The notes under the pieces were generated by a model, which saw nothing but the letters and a program-made list of their open reading frames with translations, did not search any database and had not been told where the DNA came from. The position numbers were made by a program, and so were the translations under genes. From assembly GCF_006345815.1 (NCBI RefSeq), contig NZ_VCIG01000014.1, positions 1 through 64,000 of the forward strand: a stretch of DNA of 64,000 nucleotides, read 5' to 3'. Shown here in pieces: positions 40,533 to 48,571 of the stretch (position 1 is the stretch's first letter; the number at the start of each line of letters is the position of its first letter). Origin of the DNA: Ochrobactrum sp. CGA5 (GTDB taxonomy: Bacteria; Pseudomonadota; Alphaproteobacteria; Rhizobiales; Rhizobiaceae).

Positions 40533-40801
40533 TGCGCGCTTGGTTAACCATGGTCTTTTTGCTGATGGTGTCGCAAATGTCACCATCAGTCGCTGCCGAA
40601 TTGACGAAAGCTGAAGCAAATGCTTCGATCTCGCTTCAAGAGTTTGTTCAGGCTCACCCCGACTGCATGGATTTTACCGATCAGTGCTCAATTTGCTCGC
40701 AGCAGAGCGGGGAATTGGTCTGCTCGACGCCAAAGATCGCGTGCATTCAAAAAGAACTGTCCTGCACGCGATCTCGTGTACCAGACGCAAAGAACAAGTG
40801 A
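40532..40801 (+). CDS. Secreted Cys-rich small protein, 89 aa
   Basis: The ATG at 40532 overlaps the previous stop (TGATG). A signal peptide (about 1-22, ending VAA) is followed by six Cys (HPDC, DQC-SIC, LVC, IAC, LSC), expected to form three disulfides in the periplasm. It is coupled to the lipoprotein gene, so the two may act together. Function unknown. Confidence 0.7.
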   Translation: MRAWLTMVFLLMVSQMSPSVAAELTKAEANASISLQEFVQAHPDCMDFTDQCSICSQQSGELVCSTPKIACIQKELSCTRSRVPDAKNK

Positions 40802-40813
40802 TCAGAATTCCGG

Positions 40814-42535
40814 TTACTCGGTCAACTGAAGGCTCCAATGTCTGCTGAAGATATCGAGCAGTTTTTGCTGTCGATCTTCGAGCACCTCCGGCGTCCAGGC
40901 TGGTAATGACCGGACTTCCTGAGTGAGGACGAACGGCGATGCGGTGCCGTCATTTCCGGCAAAATAGACGTTCTTCTTCGTATCGAAATCAAAATTCGAA
41001 GCGGCGGGATTCTTGCGGATGTGAAGCGGCACCAGGTTTGCCAATCGTTGCGTCCAATCCTCCCGCAGTTCGGTGTCTGGAAAGATGTCCAGCCATCCGG
41101 ATTTCTCTGACGGCGTCTGTGGCAGGATGTGCTCAATAGATACGTTTGTGAATTCCTGCCTCTTTGATCCGTCCGATTTCAATGCTTCAAGGCGTAGGAT
41201 GAGAGCCGCACGGGCTTTGGGCAACTTTTTATAGATGTCGCCATCGAGTGCGGCGATGAAGGATTTCTTCTCTTCGTTGTCGAGCCCGAGGCTTGCCATG
41301 CTTTCGCTGAAGCCGTCAAAACCCTCCTTTTCAATCTCTTCAATGACAGCCACGAAATGCTCGATACGAGAATTGATGCCCGCTTTGGTGACAAGCAGAT
41401 AATAGGAAAGCCTTTCGAGGCGCTTCAGGAACTCGGCAATCAGGCGAGGCTGATTTCTGAATTTTTTGAAGAACGATAGCGCTGGCGGTATCCAGTCTTT
41501 CCAATCGACCCGATTCAGGTGCCGGAGCCGCTCATTGATTTCCTCGGCGGTCTCAGTCGCTTCGAAGTTTGCGTCTCTGACGAACGAGTATATATCCGAA
41601 TACGGTTCAATGACATCGTCGACCAGTTTTTCAGCTGGCATGCCCTTTGCAACGAACTCTGTGAACTCCTTTGACAGAATAGCGTGCTGCTTCTTCTTTG
41701 CATATATCGTGCGAACGTGGCCGAGAAGGTCCACGAAACCGTTCCGGCCCAGTTTCCGTTCCAGTGACGTCCATTTCTTCGCGTAATCCTTGCTCTTAGC
41801 TTCACCGTCTTTTGACTTACGGATATCGCCCAGCACTTTGGCTTTCAGGATGTCACTTGGGAAAAGATCGAGCCCACGATCATTCAGAACGCTAAAGATG
41901 CGATAGGCGGACTCGAAATTCGGGGTCGAGATGACCACCATCGAGCATTTGTAAGCCAAAAAACCTAGCAGTGAGGCGCGCTCTTCCTCTGTGAGCTTCC
42001 CGAGCTCGTCGAGAAAGAGGGCAGCGTTTTCCTTGAACCGGAGACGGCTATCGACCAGTTTCTCTGTCGATGCGACCAACCATTGGATTCCACCGGGTTC
42101 CTGAATGTAATCTCGAAAGAATGCTTCGTCTTCCTGAAACGCAGATAAGCGATACTCGTTTGGCTCGTCATCCCGAATGCCGAGGCCTTCCTTATATAGA
42201 AATGCTGTCAACGCCCTGGCCTTACTCGGTAGCAAGGCGCGCAGGGCGGAAAACAGAATAGTCAACGTAGTTAGGCGCTGTTGACCATCGACGACGTCGG
42301 CGTTTGCAATGCGGTCAGCTTTGATCAGAACGATACTGCCAAGAAAGTAAAAGGCGTTGTCCGTCGAATTGCTCGTTTGGAAATCCCGCATGGCGTCGAG
42401 GAGATCGCTGAGAAGTTCGCCAGCTTGCTCGGTCGTCCACGAGTAGGGCCGTTGGTAGTCAGGAATTCTAAATTGAAATTCGTCAGAAAAAATATCTTTA
42501 ATCAGCTTGTCATGCGCTTCCAGAGATTTCGTCAT
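40814..42535 (-). CDS. GmrSD-type DUF262-DUF1524 protein
   Basis: Encodes 573 residues. The N-terminal DUF262 part has IPDYQRPYSW (about 23-32) and VVDGQQRLTTLTIL (about 81-94), a ParB/sulfiredoxin-like nucleotide-using core. The C-terminal DUF1524 part has SIEHILPQTP (about 458), the His-Me-type nuclease motif, followed by RLANLVPLHIRKN. Single-chain GmrSD enzymes are type IV restriction systems against modified phage DNA; related domains occur in other defences. It is divergent from the SOS operon. It appears intact. Confidence 0.92.
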   Translation of the reverse strand: MTKSLEAHDKLIKDIFSDEFQFRIPDYQRPYSWTTEQAGELLSDLLDAMRDFQTSNSTDNAFYFLGSIVLIKADRIANADVVDGQQRLTTLTILFSALRALLPSKARALTAFLYKEGLGIRDDEPNEYRLSAFQEDEAFFRDYIQEPGGIQWLVASTEKLVDSRLRFKENAALFLDELGKLTEEERASLLGFLAYKCSMVVISTPNFESAYRIFSVLNDRGLDLFPSDILKAKVLGDIRKSKDGEAKSKDYAKKWTSLERKLGRNGFVDLLGHVRTIYAKKKQHAILSKEFTEFVAKGMPAEKLVDDVIEPYSDIYSFVRDANFEATETAEEINERLRHLNRVDWKDWIPPALSFFKKFRNQPRLIAEFLKRLERLSYYLLVTKAGINSRIEHFVAVIEEIEKEGFDGFSESMASLGLDNEEKKSFIAALDGDIYKKLPKARAALILRLEALKSDGSKRQEFTNVSIEHILPQTPSEKSGWLDIFPDTELREDWTQRLANLVPLHIRKNPAASNFDFDTKKNVYFAGNDGTASPFVLTQEVRSLPAWTPEVLEDRQQKLLDIFSRHWSLQLTE

Positions 42536-42615
42536 TTCCCGCCCAAATCAGTATGTTAGTGGTTGTATGCCTATAATCCACATCCCGCGACCGTTGTGAA
42601 TCCTGAATCTGTATC

Positions 42616-42630
42616 GTTCTTGATATGTTC
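42616..42630 (+). promoter_or_regulatory. SOS box (alphaproteobacterial LexA site)
   Basis: GTTC-TTGATAT-GTTC is an exact match to the alphaproteobacterial LexA consensus GTTC-N7-GTTC. It lies 49 bases before the first ORF of the umuDC operon. Confidence 0.88.
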
Positions 42631-42678
42631 CGTCATTGGGCGTATGACTCCTGACAAGCAAGACAGGAGATATCTCTC

Positions 42679-43026
42679 ATGGTCGACGAACCAGAAAAGA
42701 TCGCGTTGGTGCTGAAATGGACAAAGACATGGGAAGACCGCGAGAACGATTTCGTGGCACGTTCTCCTGTGCATGAGGACAGCGTCGGCCGCATTTATCT
42801 CCATGAACACGGTGCCCAGCAAGGCGAATGGTCGTGGAGCTTTACTGCCCACGGTGAGGGCATTGCTCGTCCCAAAATTCACAACGGGATAGCTCCGTCA
42901 CCTCGCGAAGCGGCGAAGGCTGTCGAAAATGCTTGGTTCGCGGCCATAAAGGATACTCCGCTCGACGTCGCCGAACCTTCAAAGCCTTCCAAAAACTCCT
43001 ACGCGGCAGCAAAAGGCGGCGAATGA
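42679..43026 (+). CDS. Hypothetical protein in the SOS mutasome operon, 115 aa
   Basis: AGGAGATATCTCTC precedes the ATG. The protein is small and soluble, with WTKTWEDRENDF, a HEHGAQQGEWSWSF strand region and a charged Lys/Ser tail. It overlaps umuD by four bases and is behind the LexA box, so it is an SOS gene. Function unknown. Confidence 0.72.
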   Translation: MVDEPEKIALVLKWTKTWEDRENDFVARSPVHEDSVGRIYLHEHGAQQGEWSWSFTAHGEGIARPKIHNGIAPSPREAAKAVENAWFAAIKDTPLDVAEPSKPSKNSYAAAKGGE

Positions 43027-43457
43027 TGACGACGTTGACGCCAGTTCCGGTTTCTTACGTGCAGCACTTGCTGCCCATGGCGTCAATTCGTGTGCCAGCT
43101 GGCTTTCCCTCGCCAACGGCAGACCACGAAGAGGACGAGATTGATCCAATAGCATGGGTCGTTCGTCACCCGTCAGCGACCTTCTGGTGGCGAGTATCGG
43201 GCGACAGTCTGATGGACGAAGGTATTCACGATGGCGATCTGATTGCGGTTGACAGGGCAGGGAAAAGACGTGTCGGAAGGATCGTGCTAGCTGTCGTTGA
43301 CGGTAATGTGACCGTCAAGAAGCTCGCGAAACGCGACGGCCGATATTGGCTTGATCCGAAGTCGAAGGGAAGGGACTTCGCACCGATCCTGATCACCGAA
43401 AGCACCGAGATTTGGGGCGTGGTCGCGGGTGTAGTCAGGAGGTATGCCGTTGAATGA
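43023..43457 (+). CDS. umuD: UmuD-like translesion polymerase subunit (S24 peptidase)
   Basis: Encodes 144 residues. Self-cleavage is expected at Ala26-Gly27 in [12 protein letters not shown], the analogue of the Cys-Gly site of E. coli UmuD. Catalytic Ser62 is in [10 protein letters not shown] and Lys99 in VTVKKL. After RecA-stimulated cleavage, UmuD' would join UmuC as DNA polymerase V. It overlaps both neighbours by four bases. Confidence 0.95.
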   Translation: MMTTLTPVPVSYVQHLLPMASIRVPAGFPSPTADHEEDEIDPIAWVVRHPSATFWWRVSGDSLMDEGIHDGDLIAVDRAGKRRVGRIVLAVVDGNVTVKKLAKRDGRYWLDPKSKGRDFAPILITESTEIWGVVAGVVRRYAVE

Positions 43458-44734
43458 CGCCACCCATTGCCTTGATCGATTGCAATAATTTTTACGTGAG
43501 TTGCGAGCGGGTTTTCGACCAAAGCCTCGTCGGCATCCCTGTGATCGTGCTTTCCAATAATGATGGCTGTGCTGTCGCTCGATCCGAAGAAGCGAAGGCG
43601 CTTGGAATTAAGATGGGCGCACCACTGTTCCAGATCCGCGACGTAGTCAAAGCACATGGCATTCGCGTGCTGTCGTCGAACTATAGCCTCTACGGAGACA
43701 TGAGCAGGCGTGTGGTCGAGACCATAGGCGGGTTTTCACCTGTGATCGAAAATTATAGTGTCGATGAAACGTTCGTCGACCTAGATGGCTTTAATGATCC
43801 TGTCAGGCAGTCAACTGAGATGCGTATGGCCGTCCGCGAGGCCACAGGAATTCCAACCTGCGTCGGTTTAGCTCCAACAAAGACGCTCGCAAAGCTTGCC
43901 AATTTCGCCGCCAAGAAGAACCCCATCTTTGGAGGTGTGTGCGATTTCATGAACGACCAGGTGCGATCTTGGTGCATGGAAAGGATAGATGTCGGCGAGG
44001 TCTGGGGCGTGGGAAGCAGAACCGAGGCTAAACTGAAGGTTATCGGGATCAACACGGCCGCCCAACTACGCGACATGTCGATGCCGCAGGCCAGAAAGAT
44101 CGGCACCGTTGTCCTGGAGCGCCTCGTTGCCGAATTGCAAGGTGTTCGTTGCCTTGAACTTGAAGAAGTGGCTCCTCAACGTAAAGGCATGGCTGTCACC
44201 AGATCGTCTGGATCGCCCATGACCTCATTGGATGCCGTCGCGCAGGCAGTGACAGCGCATGCAACACGTGCTGCCGAGAAGCTGAGACAGTATGGTCTCG
44301 TCGCGGGGCAGGTAACCGTCTTCTTTCACACCAGCCTTTTTTCGCCGACCGCACCGCGTCATTCGGTGTCGAGAACAGTGCATTTGAAGCCGATGAGCAA
44401 TGACACCTTCGACCTCGTTCAGGCGGCGCTTCTTTGCACGCGTAAAGGTTGGAAAGGCGATCCATCTGGTAACGGATCTGCCTATACGAAGGCAGGTGTA
44501 TTGCTCGATGACCTGATTGCGGCCGACAAGGCTCCGGCGATTCTGTTCGAAGTCGAGCGGCCGAGGGATGCACGGCTTATGACGGCGCTCGATGCAGTAA
44601 ACGACCGATGGGGGGAAAAGACGCTTCTGCTTGGTTCCGAAGGCTTCAAACGGGATTTCGAAGCTAAGGCAATGATGAGGTCGCCAAGGTATACGACGAG
44701 ATTGGACGAATTGCCTGTCGTCGTCGTTTGCTAG
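43454..44734 (+). CDS. umuC: UmuC, Y-family DNA polymerase V catalytic subunit
   Basis: Encodes 426 residues. It has [17 protein letters not shown] (first catalytic Asp), the [10 protein letters not shown] catalytic pair and the finger/thumb region. The little finger is followed by the DUF4113 end [14 protein letters not shown]. It performs error-prone translesion synthesis. Plasmid-borne copies raise mutation and UV tolerance. It is SOS-regulated with umuD and the 115-residue gene. No frameshift is visible. Confidence 0.97.
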   Translation: MTPPIALIDCNNFYVSCERVFDQSLVGIPVIVLSNNDGCAVARSEEAKALGIKMGAPLFQIRDVVKAHGIRVLSSNYSLYGDMSRRVVETIGGFSPVIENYSVDETFVDLDGFNDPVRQSTEMRMAVREATGIPTCVGLAPTKTLAKLANFAAKKNPIFGGVCDFMNDQVRSWCMERIDVGEVWGVGSRTEAKLKVIGINTAAQLRDMSMPQARKIGTVVLERLVAELQGVRCLELEEVAPQRKGMAVTRSSGSPMTSLDAVAQAVTAHATRAAEKLRQYGLVAGQVTVFFHTSLFSPTAPRHSVSRTVHLKPMSNDTFDLVQAALLCTRKGWKGDPSGNGSAYTKAGVLLDDLIAADKAPAILFEVERPRDARLMTALDAVNDRWGEKTLLLGSEGFKRDFEAKAMMRSPRYTTRLDELPVVVVC

Positions 44735-44749
44735 GGGTCAACGACATCG

Positions 44750-45166
44750 TCATTCATGGAGATCAAAGGAATTGCAAGACCAGACTTCTTTCAATTGTGA
44801 CAGAGAGGCCCCCCAAGCTTTGAATTTTATTGAGCGGTAGAACAATTTGTCTTTTTTATTCATAGATAAGGTGTAGTTCTGATTGCTGCAGGATATCTGC
44901 TGACCTGCTACATTGCAGTTATGTGCCACAAAGCTTCCCCCGCCTGGTAGCAACAAAGTCATTCCTAACGACGTAACACCAACAATGGACTCGGAAGAGT
45001 GACTGAATTGATTGGTAATCCCGAATTGCCGGGAGTTGTTTTCGACGTGTCTGCATCTGTAGACACCGCTAAATCCATCAGTATCGGCTGAAATAGAATA
45101 AAAATCAGCATACGATGAAAGTGCCGACATAAGAAGAACGGCAAAGCCAACAACGACAGTACGCAT
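44750..45166 (-). CDS. Secreted hypothetical protein, 138 aa
   Basis: The start at 45166 follows GGGGGACTTT. A signal peptide (about 1-20, ending SYA) precedes a beta-rich domain with five Cys (YRCRHV, HNCNV, ISCSN, WSCNS). It is probably periplasmic or surface-bound. Function unknown. Convergent with umuC. Confidence 0.7.
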   Translation of the reverse strand: MRTVVVGFAVLLMSALSSYADFYSISADTDGFSGVYRCRHVENNSRQFGITNQFSHSSESIVGVTSLGMTLLLPGGGSFVAHNCNVAGQQISCSNQNYTLSMNKKDKLFYRSIKFKAWGASLSQLKEVWSCNSFDLHE

Positions 45167-45391
45167 AAAGTCCCCCACGCTAATCAGCGCATATTAGTAA
45201 TGTTGGACAGGATTTCTACGGTTTTTACCGATTTGGATGGACCGTTTTTCAAACACTCCTGCTTTTTCACAGGTAAACTCTCTAGCACGCGGCAGAAGGC
45301 TATCAACAGTCTAAAAATGGGGTTGCAAACTCAAGATGGTATGAGGAAAAGTAGTCCCGATGTATCTGATATCCCATAATTTGAGGCTTTA

Positions 45392-46207
45392 ATGAGACGT
45401 GTTGTTAAAGTGGCACTTATTGTTGCGACAGTTTTTGTAGCACAAAGCGTTGGGGCAATCGATATCGGGAAGATTAACGGGCACGAAATCACGCTGACCG
45501 AGCAGGACTATGAGAAAATCCTTAAGGTCGACGGTCGCGAAATGCACCGCAATGCGATCATTCTCTTTGATGAGATGACGACTGTGTCGGGAGTTCCGAT
45601 CATTATCGGTTTGAGTTCTGGGGGCGGCAATGCCTGTGATGGCAGCCCTTTTGTTATCAGCCTTCCAGTAGACGGGAAAGCGAAGCTGGATGGCCCCATA
45701 GATTCATGCGCAACGGTGTCGCACGATATAGAGAACGACAAGGTCATATTTTCTACTCCGAACCTTCCTGGAAAAGGTCAGGAGAAATGGCAATGGACGG
45801 CCGAGGCCGGACTAAAAAGCATAGGAAGAACCGAGTTCAAGGCCAGCGATAACAGTGGTTGGAATGCGCTAAGAGAGCAGACTATTCGCTATCCTTGGGA
45901 TGTCTTTGACAACGTGGAGATCAGCGCACAAATCAAGCAACTTCTTGGAAGCGACTTTGAGAAATATCAGACGATATTGACGGGCGTGGGGAGCGGCGAA
46001 TATCAAAATGGCGATTATTCAGGGCAATCCTGCACGCCACATAGCTGCACATTCGAGGAAGCAATTATCTATCTGTCCCACTCCGACAAAAAGGTCTATG
46101 CCGGGTACAAACTTGAAGGGCAGAAGATAAAGGTATTTCCGGTCGTCAAGGAATGGCCGGACAAGGCAAAGGCGGAATTGAGAAGCTGGGCGACCAAGTG
46201 GAAATGA
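45392..46207 (+). CDS. Secreted hypothetical protein with a C-x-P-H-x-C loop, 271 aa
   Basis: The signal peptide is about 1-22 (ending VGA). Near the C-terminus (about 215-240) QSCTPHSCTFEEAIIYLS resembles the CKPHDC inhibitory loop of Ivy-type lysozyme inhibitors. There the loop inserts into the lysozyme active site. The following region (KVYAGYKLEGQKIKVFP) is also strand-like. The overall length is larger than Ivy. The role is a hypothesis only. The ribosome binding site is weak (TGAGG). Confidence 0.6.
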   Translation: MRRVVKVALIVATVFVAQSVGAIDIGKINGHEITLTEQDYEKILKVDGREMHRNAIILFDEMTTVSGVPIIIGLSSGGGNACDGSPFVISLPVDGKAKLDGPIDSCATVSHDIENDKVIFSTPNLPGKGQEKWQWTAEAGLKSIGRTEFKASDNSGWNALREQTIRYPWDVFDNVEISAQIKQLLGSDFEKYQTILTGVGSGEYQNGDYSGQSCTPHSCTFEEAIIYLSHSDKKVYAGYKLEGQKIKVFPVVKEWPDKAKAELRSWATKWK

Positions 46208-46245
46208 CTAGATTTCAAAGTTTGAAAGGCAATTAGGGGAGGCAA

Positions 46246-46590
46246 ATGAAAAAACTGGTGATAGCAACCGCGATATCATCGTTCACGCTAACAAGCTATG
46301 CAAATGCTGCTTGTCGAACGATGCATCAAGTTTCCGACAACATGATGGAGTTGGGTTACACCGAAGAGTGGGAAGGCGACAACAACAGAGATGTTCTCGA
46401 TTTCGTTCACGCATACTCAAGAATATGGTGCGGCGGAAAGTCCTGTAAAACGGACAACGATGCCGTCCTGAAGGCAGACCACGTTATCGTTTATTCCGGA
46501 AAAGACGATAGGGCTGTGTTTTTCAATAGAAAGGGCTGCAAGTCCTATTCGATTGTTCACCGTCGAGGCGATTTGACCAGCATTTGGTGA
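46246..46590 (+). CDS. Secreted hypothetical protein, 114 aa
   Basis: GGGGAGG precedes the ATG. A signal peptide (about 1-22, ending ANA) precedes a domain with Cys in AACRT, IWCGG, KSCKT and KGCKS, for two disulfides. Function unknown. It is 38 bases downstream of the previous secreted gene. Confidence 0.7.
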   Translation: MKKLVIATAISSFTLTSYANAACRTMHQVSDNMMELGYTEEWEGDNNRDVLDFVHAYSRIWCGGKSCKTDNDAVLKADHVIVYSGKDDRAVFFNRKGCKSYSIVHRRGDLTSIW

Positions 46591-46622
46591 GGCATGCAGG
46601 TGCACTGAGATTGGTGAGTGAC

Positions 46623-47417
46623 ATGGAAGATCTAACAAAACCAACAAACGGCGAACACACCTACAGGGTGCTGAAGTTTTTAACTAAGTCCATTGTCCAG
46701 TTTCTGCCGCCAGGAGCGTCAGGGACAGCCTCAGAGTTGTTCGACCTTCTAGTATCGGATCCCGCCGTCAAAAGGCGGGACCGCTTCATGATGGATCTCG
46801 CCAATAGGCTAGATGAACTTGCGGAAAATGCGGTGTTTGACCCGGCATCGTTGATCCATAACGATGATATTAGCGCATTCCTGCTTCACGCCGTTCAGAT
46901 TGCTGTTCGCTCGCGCGGCGTTGAAAAACTAGAAGCGCTCAAAGAAGTAGCGGCCCGTGGAACGATAGCTAGCGATGAGGAAGAACGAGCTCCCGCGTAC
47001 GTTGCTATGGGTATCATAGATCGGCTAACGGAATATCATATCATTCGGCTACGATGGGAAGTGAAGCCACGCAGGTCTTACACGTACGGAGAGGTCAAGG
47101 CTGGCAACTTTGAAGATCTGCATTATGGTCAGCCTACATTCTCTGATCCATCCGTTCTAAAGAACCCCACTGAGGTATTTAATTTTCAGGGTACTATACG
47201 GTACGTGGAGAAACAGAGCGTCCTCAATTTCCGTTTAGCATATGCAGATCTTGCCGCAATGGGCCTCCTTACCGCCGTCCCGGAGCAGGAGATTTACGTC
47301 GAGAATTACCGAGAGAAACAGAGGCCAACGGGGAAGATAGCTGGATATGTCCCTTCGGAACTCGGTAAGTTTGTTGTCCAGTACATCGAGCCTTTGCAGA
47401 CGCCTAGTAGCGTTTAA
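46623..47417 (+). CDS. Hypothetical cytoplasmic protein, 264 aa
   Basis: The start at 46623 follows GGTGAG; an earlier start at 46584 overlaps the previous gene. The segment SDPAVKRRDRFMMDLANRLDEL is a charged helix pair, loosely like DUF4393/Abi-alpha-type proteins. No signal peptide is present. The function is unknown; an immunity role is possible but unproven. Confidence 0.6.
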   Translation: MEDLTKPTNGEHTYRVLKFLTKSIVQFLPPGASGTASELFDLLVSDPAVKRRDRFMMDLANRLDELAENAVFDPASLIHNDDISAFLLHAVQIAVRSRGVEKLEALKEVAARGTIASDEEERAPAYVAMGIIDRLTEYHIIRLRWEVKPRRSYTYGEVKAGNFEDLHYGQPTFSDPSVLKNPTEVFNFQGTIRYVEKQSVLNFRLAYADLAAMGLLTAVPEQEIYVENYREKQRPTGKIAGYVPSELGKFVVQYIEPLQTPSSV

Positions 47418-47455
47418 CGTTGTTTACATTAGAGAAACAAACAGACCTTTATCTT

Positions 47456-48064
47456 CTAATTTGTGGAAACCTTACCCGTGTTCACGTCGAGATAGACTCG
47501 CTTCGCGCCTCCGTTGCAATAGGTAAAGTAAATACCGACACCTCTGCTTTTTTGTGTCGAACGCACCCAACCGCCTTGATCAATGAAATCTTGCAATTTG
47601 CATTGACCTGATGCCATTAGCTCTTCTGCGGCTGCGATGAAGCGATCCTTATGTTCATCATATCGATCAGAATCCTTCAGAGCCTGCTCAATAGCAGAAT
47701 TCCCTGCTTTAGCTTGCGCTGGCCTTTCCTTGGATAAGGCATCGAGTTTGACCCATTCGGCAAACTTGCCGCCAACAATTCCATTGGATTTGTCACATAC
47801 CGCTCGCCCTGAATCCACATACTGGGATTTACCGCCTGAGCACGAGGCATCATAAAAATGGGTTACGCGGCCCCATCCATTTCGCGTTTCCAAGACTTTC
47901 GCCGATTCACGGAAGGACAGCTTTCCGACTGTTCCACACTTAACGCTAGGACAGGTTTTGCGCTCGACAGCTTCGACTTTGACCCAGAACTGGTCCTCAG
48001 CTAGCGCTGATCCGGAAACGAGCGTTGCGGCCGAAATCGCAATGGCGAAACTGATCGTTTTCAT
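47456..48064 (-). CDS. Secreted SH3-like protein, 202 aa
   Basis: The start at 48064 follows AAAGAGCGCGAC. A signal peptide (about 1-22, ending ALA) is followed by a bacterial SH3-like fold (VKVEAVERKTCPSVKCGTVG, LSFRESAKVLE, GWGRV). The C-terminal domain (GQCKLQDFIDQGGWVRS...FTYC) forms a separate unit. Such proteins often bind cell-wall material. It is 12 bases after the 48405-48076 gene. Confidence 0.75.
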   Translation of the reverse strand: MKTISFAIAISAATLVSGSALAEDQFWVKVEAVERKTCPSVKCGTVGKLSFRESAKVLETRNGWGRVTHFYDASCSGGKSQYVDSGRAVCDKSNGIVGGKFAEWVKLDALSKERPAQAKAGNSAIEQALKDSDRYDEHKDRFIAAAEELMASGQCKLQDFIDQGGWVRSTQKSRGVGIYFTYCNGGAKRVYLDVNTGKVSTN

Positions 48065-48075
48065 GTCGCGCTCTT

Positions 48076-48405
48076 TCAAAACTTGAATTTTGGTGTCGAT
48101 GCGGCCGCATCAGCTTCCATGTCGACACAGCCCTTCAGGATGACATAAGAGCTATCACTGTATCGAGCAACTTCCTCACAGTAATTTCGTGTCTTTGAAG
48201 AGAGAGCCGCCCATCTGGGTTTCAGCTCATCATAAGAGCTCTGCTCCATCTCAATGCATCCATTGTAAACGACGGATGATCCGCCGCTGTAGTCCGAGAC
48301 GCCTTTGCAGTACGTTGCTGGGTCATAACGTGGTAAAGATTGTGCCAGTGCAGATGTCGCAGTAGTTGCGAGTAACGCAATTCCGATTGCGGTTAAAAAT
48401 TTCAT
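48076..48405 (-). CDS. Secreted Cys-repeat protein, 109 aa
   Basis: GGAG lies before the ATG at 48405. A signal peptide (about 1-21) is followed by two copies of a YC...Y(S)...Y...GC(I/V)-x-M-E unit. This is a pattern found in a common Rhizobiales secreted family. Function unknown. It is in an operon with the SH3-like gene. Confidence 0.75.
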   Translation of the reverse strand: MKFLTAIGIALLATTATSALAQSLPRYDPATYCKGVSDYSGGSSVVYNGCIEMEQSSYDELKPRWAALSSKTRNYCEEVARYSDSSYVILKGCVDMEADAAASTPKFKF

Positions 48406-48527
48406 GATTCCATCTCCAAGCCCTCGTTGGAGATTATCTGTGTAAGCATATATTTCAACTCCGACGACGTGCGCCTACGACCGGTAATTCATAGCTTCAG
48501 GGCAATTCCTTGTTGCTACGAACGCAA

Positions 48528-48549
48528 AAAGAGGGCCGTAGCCCTCTTT
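48528..48549 (-). terminator. Terminator of the 52024-48572 autotransporter
   Basis: AAAGAGGGC-TACG-GCCCTCTTT with a T-run on the minus strand (complement of 48526-48530). It is a perfect stem with a tetraloop. Confidence 0.9.
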
Positions 48550-48571
48550 CGGTCAGTGTCGGTAGAAAAGA

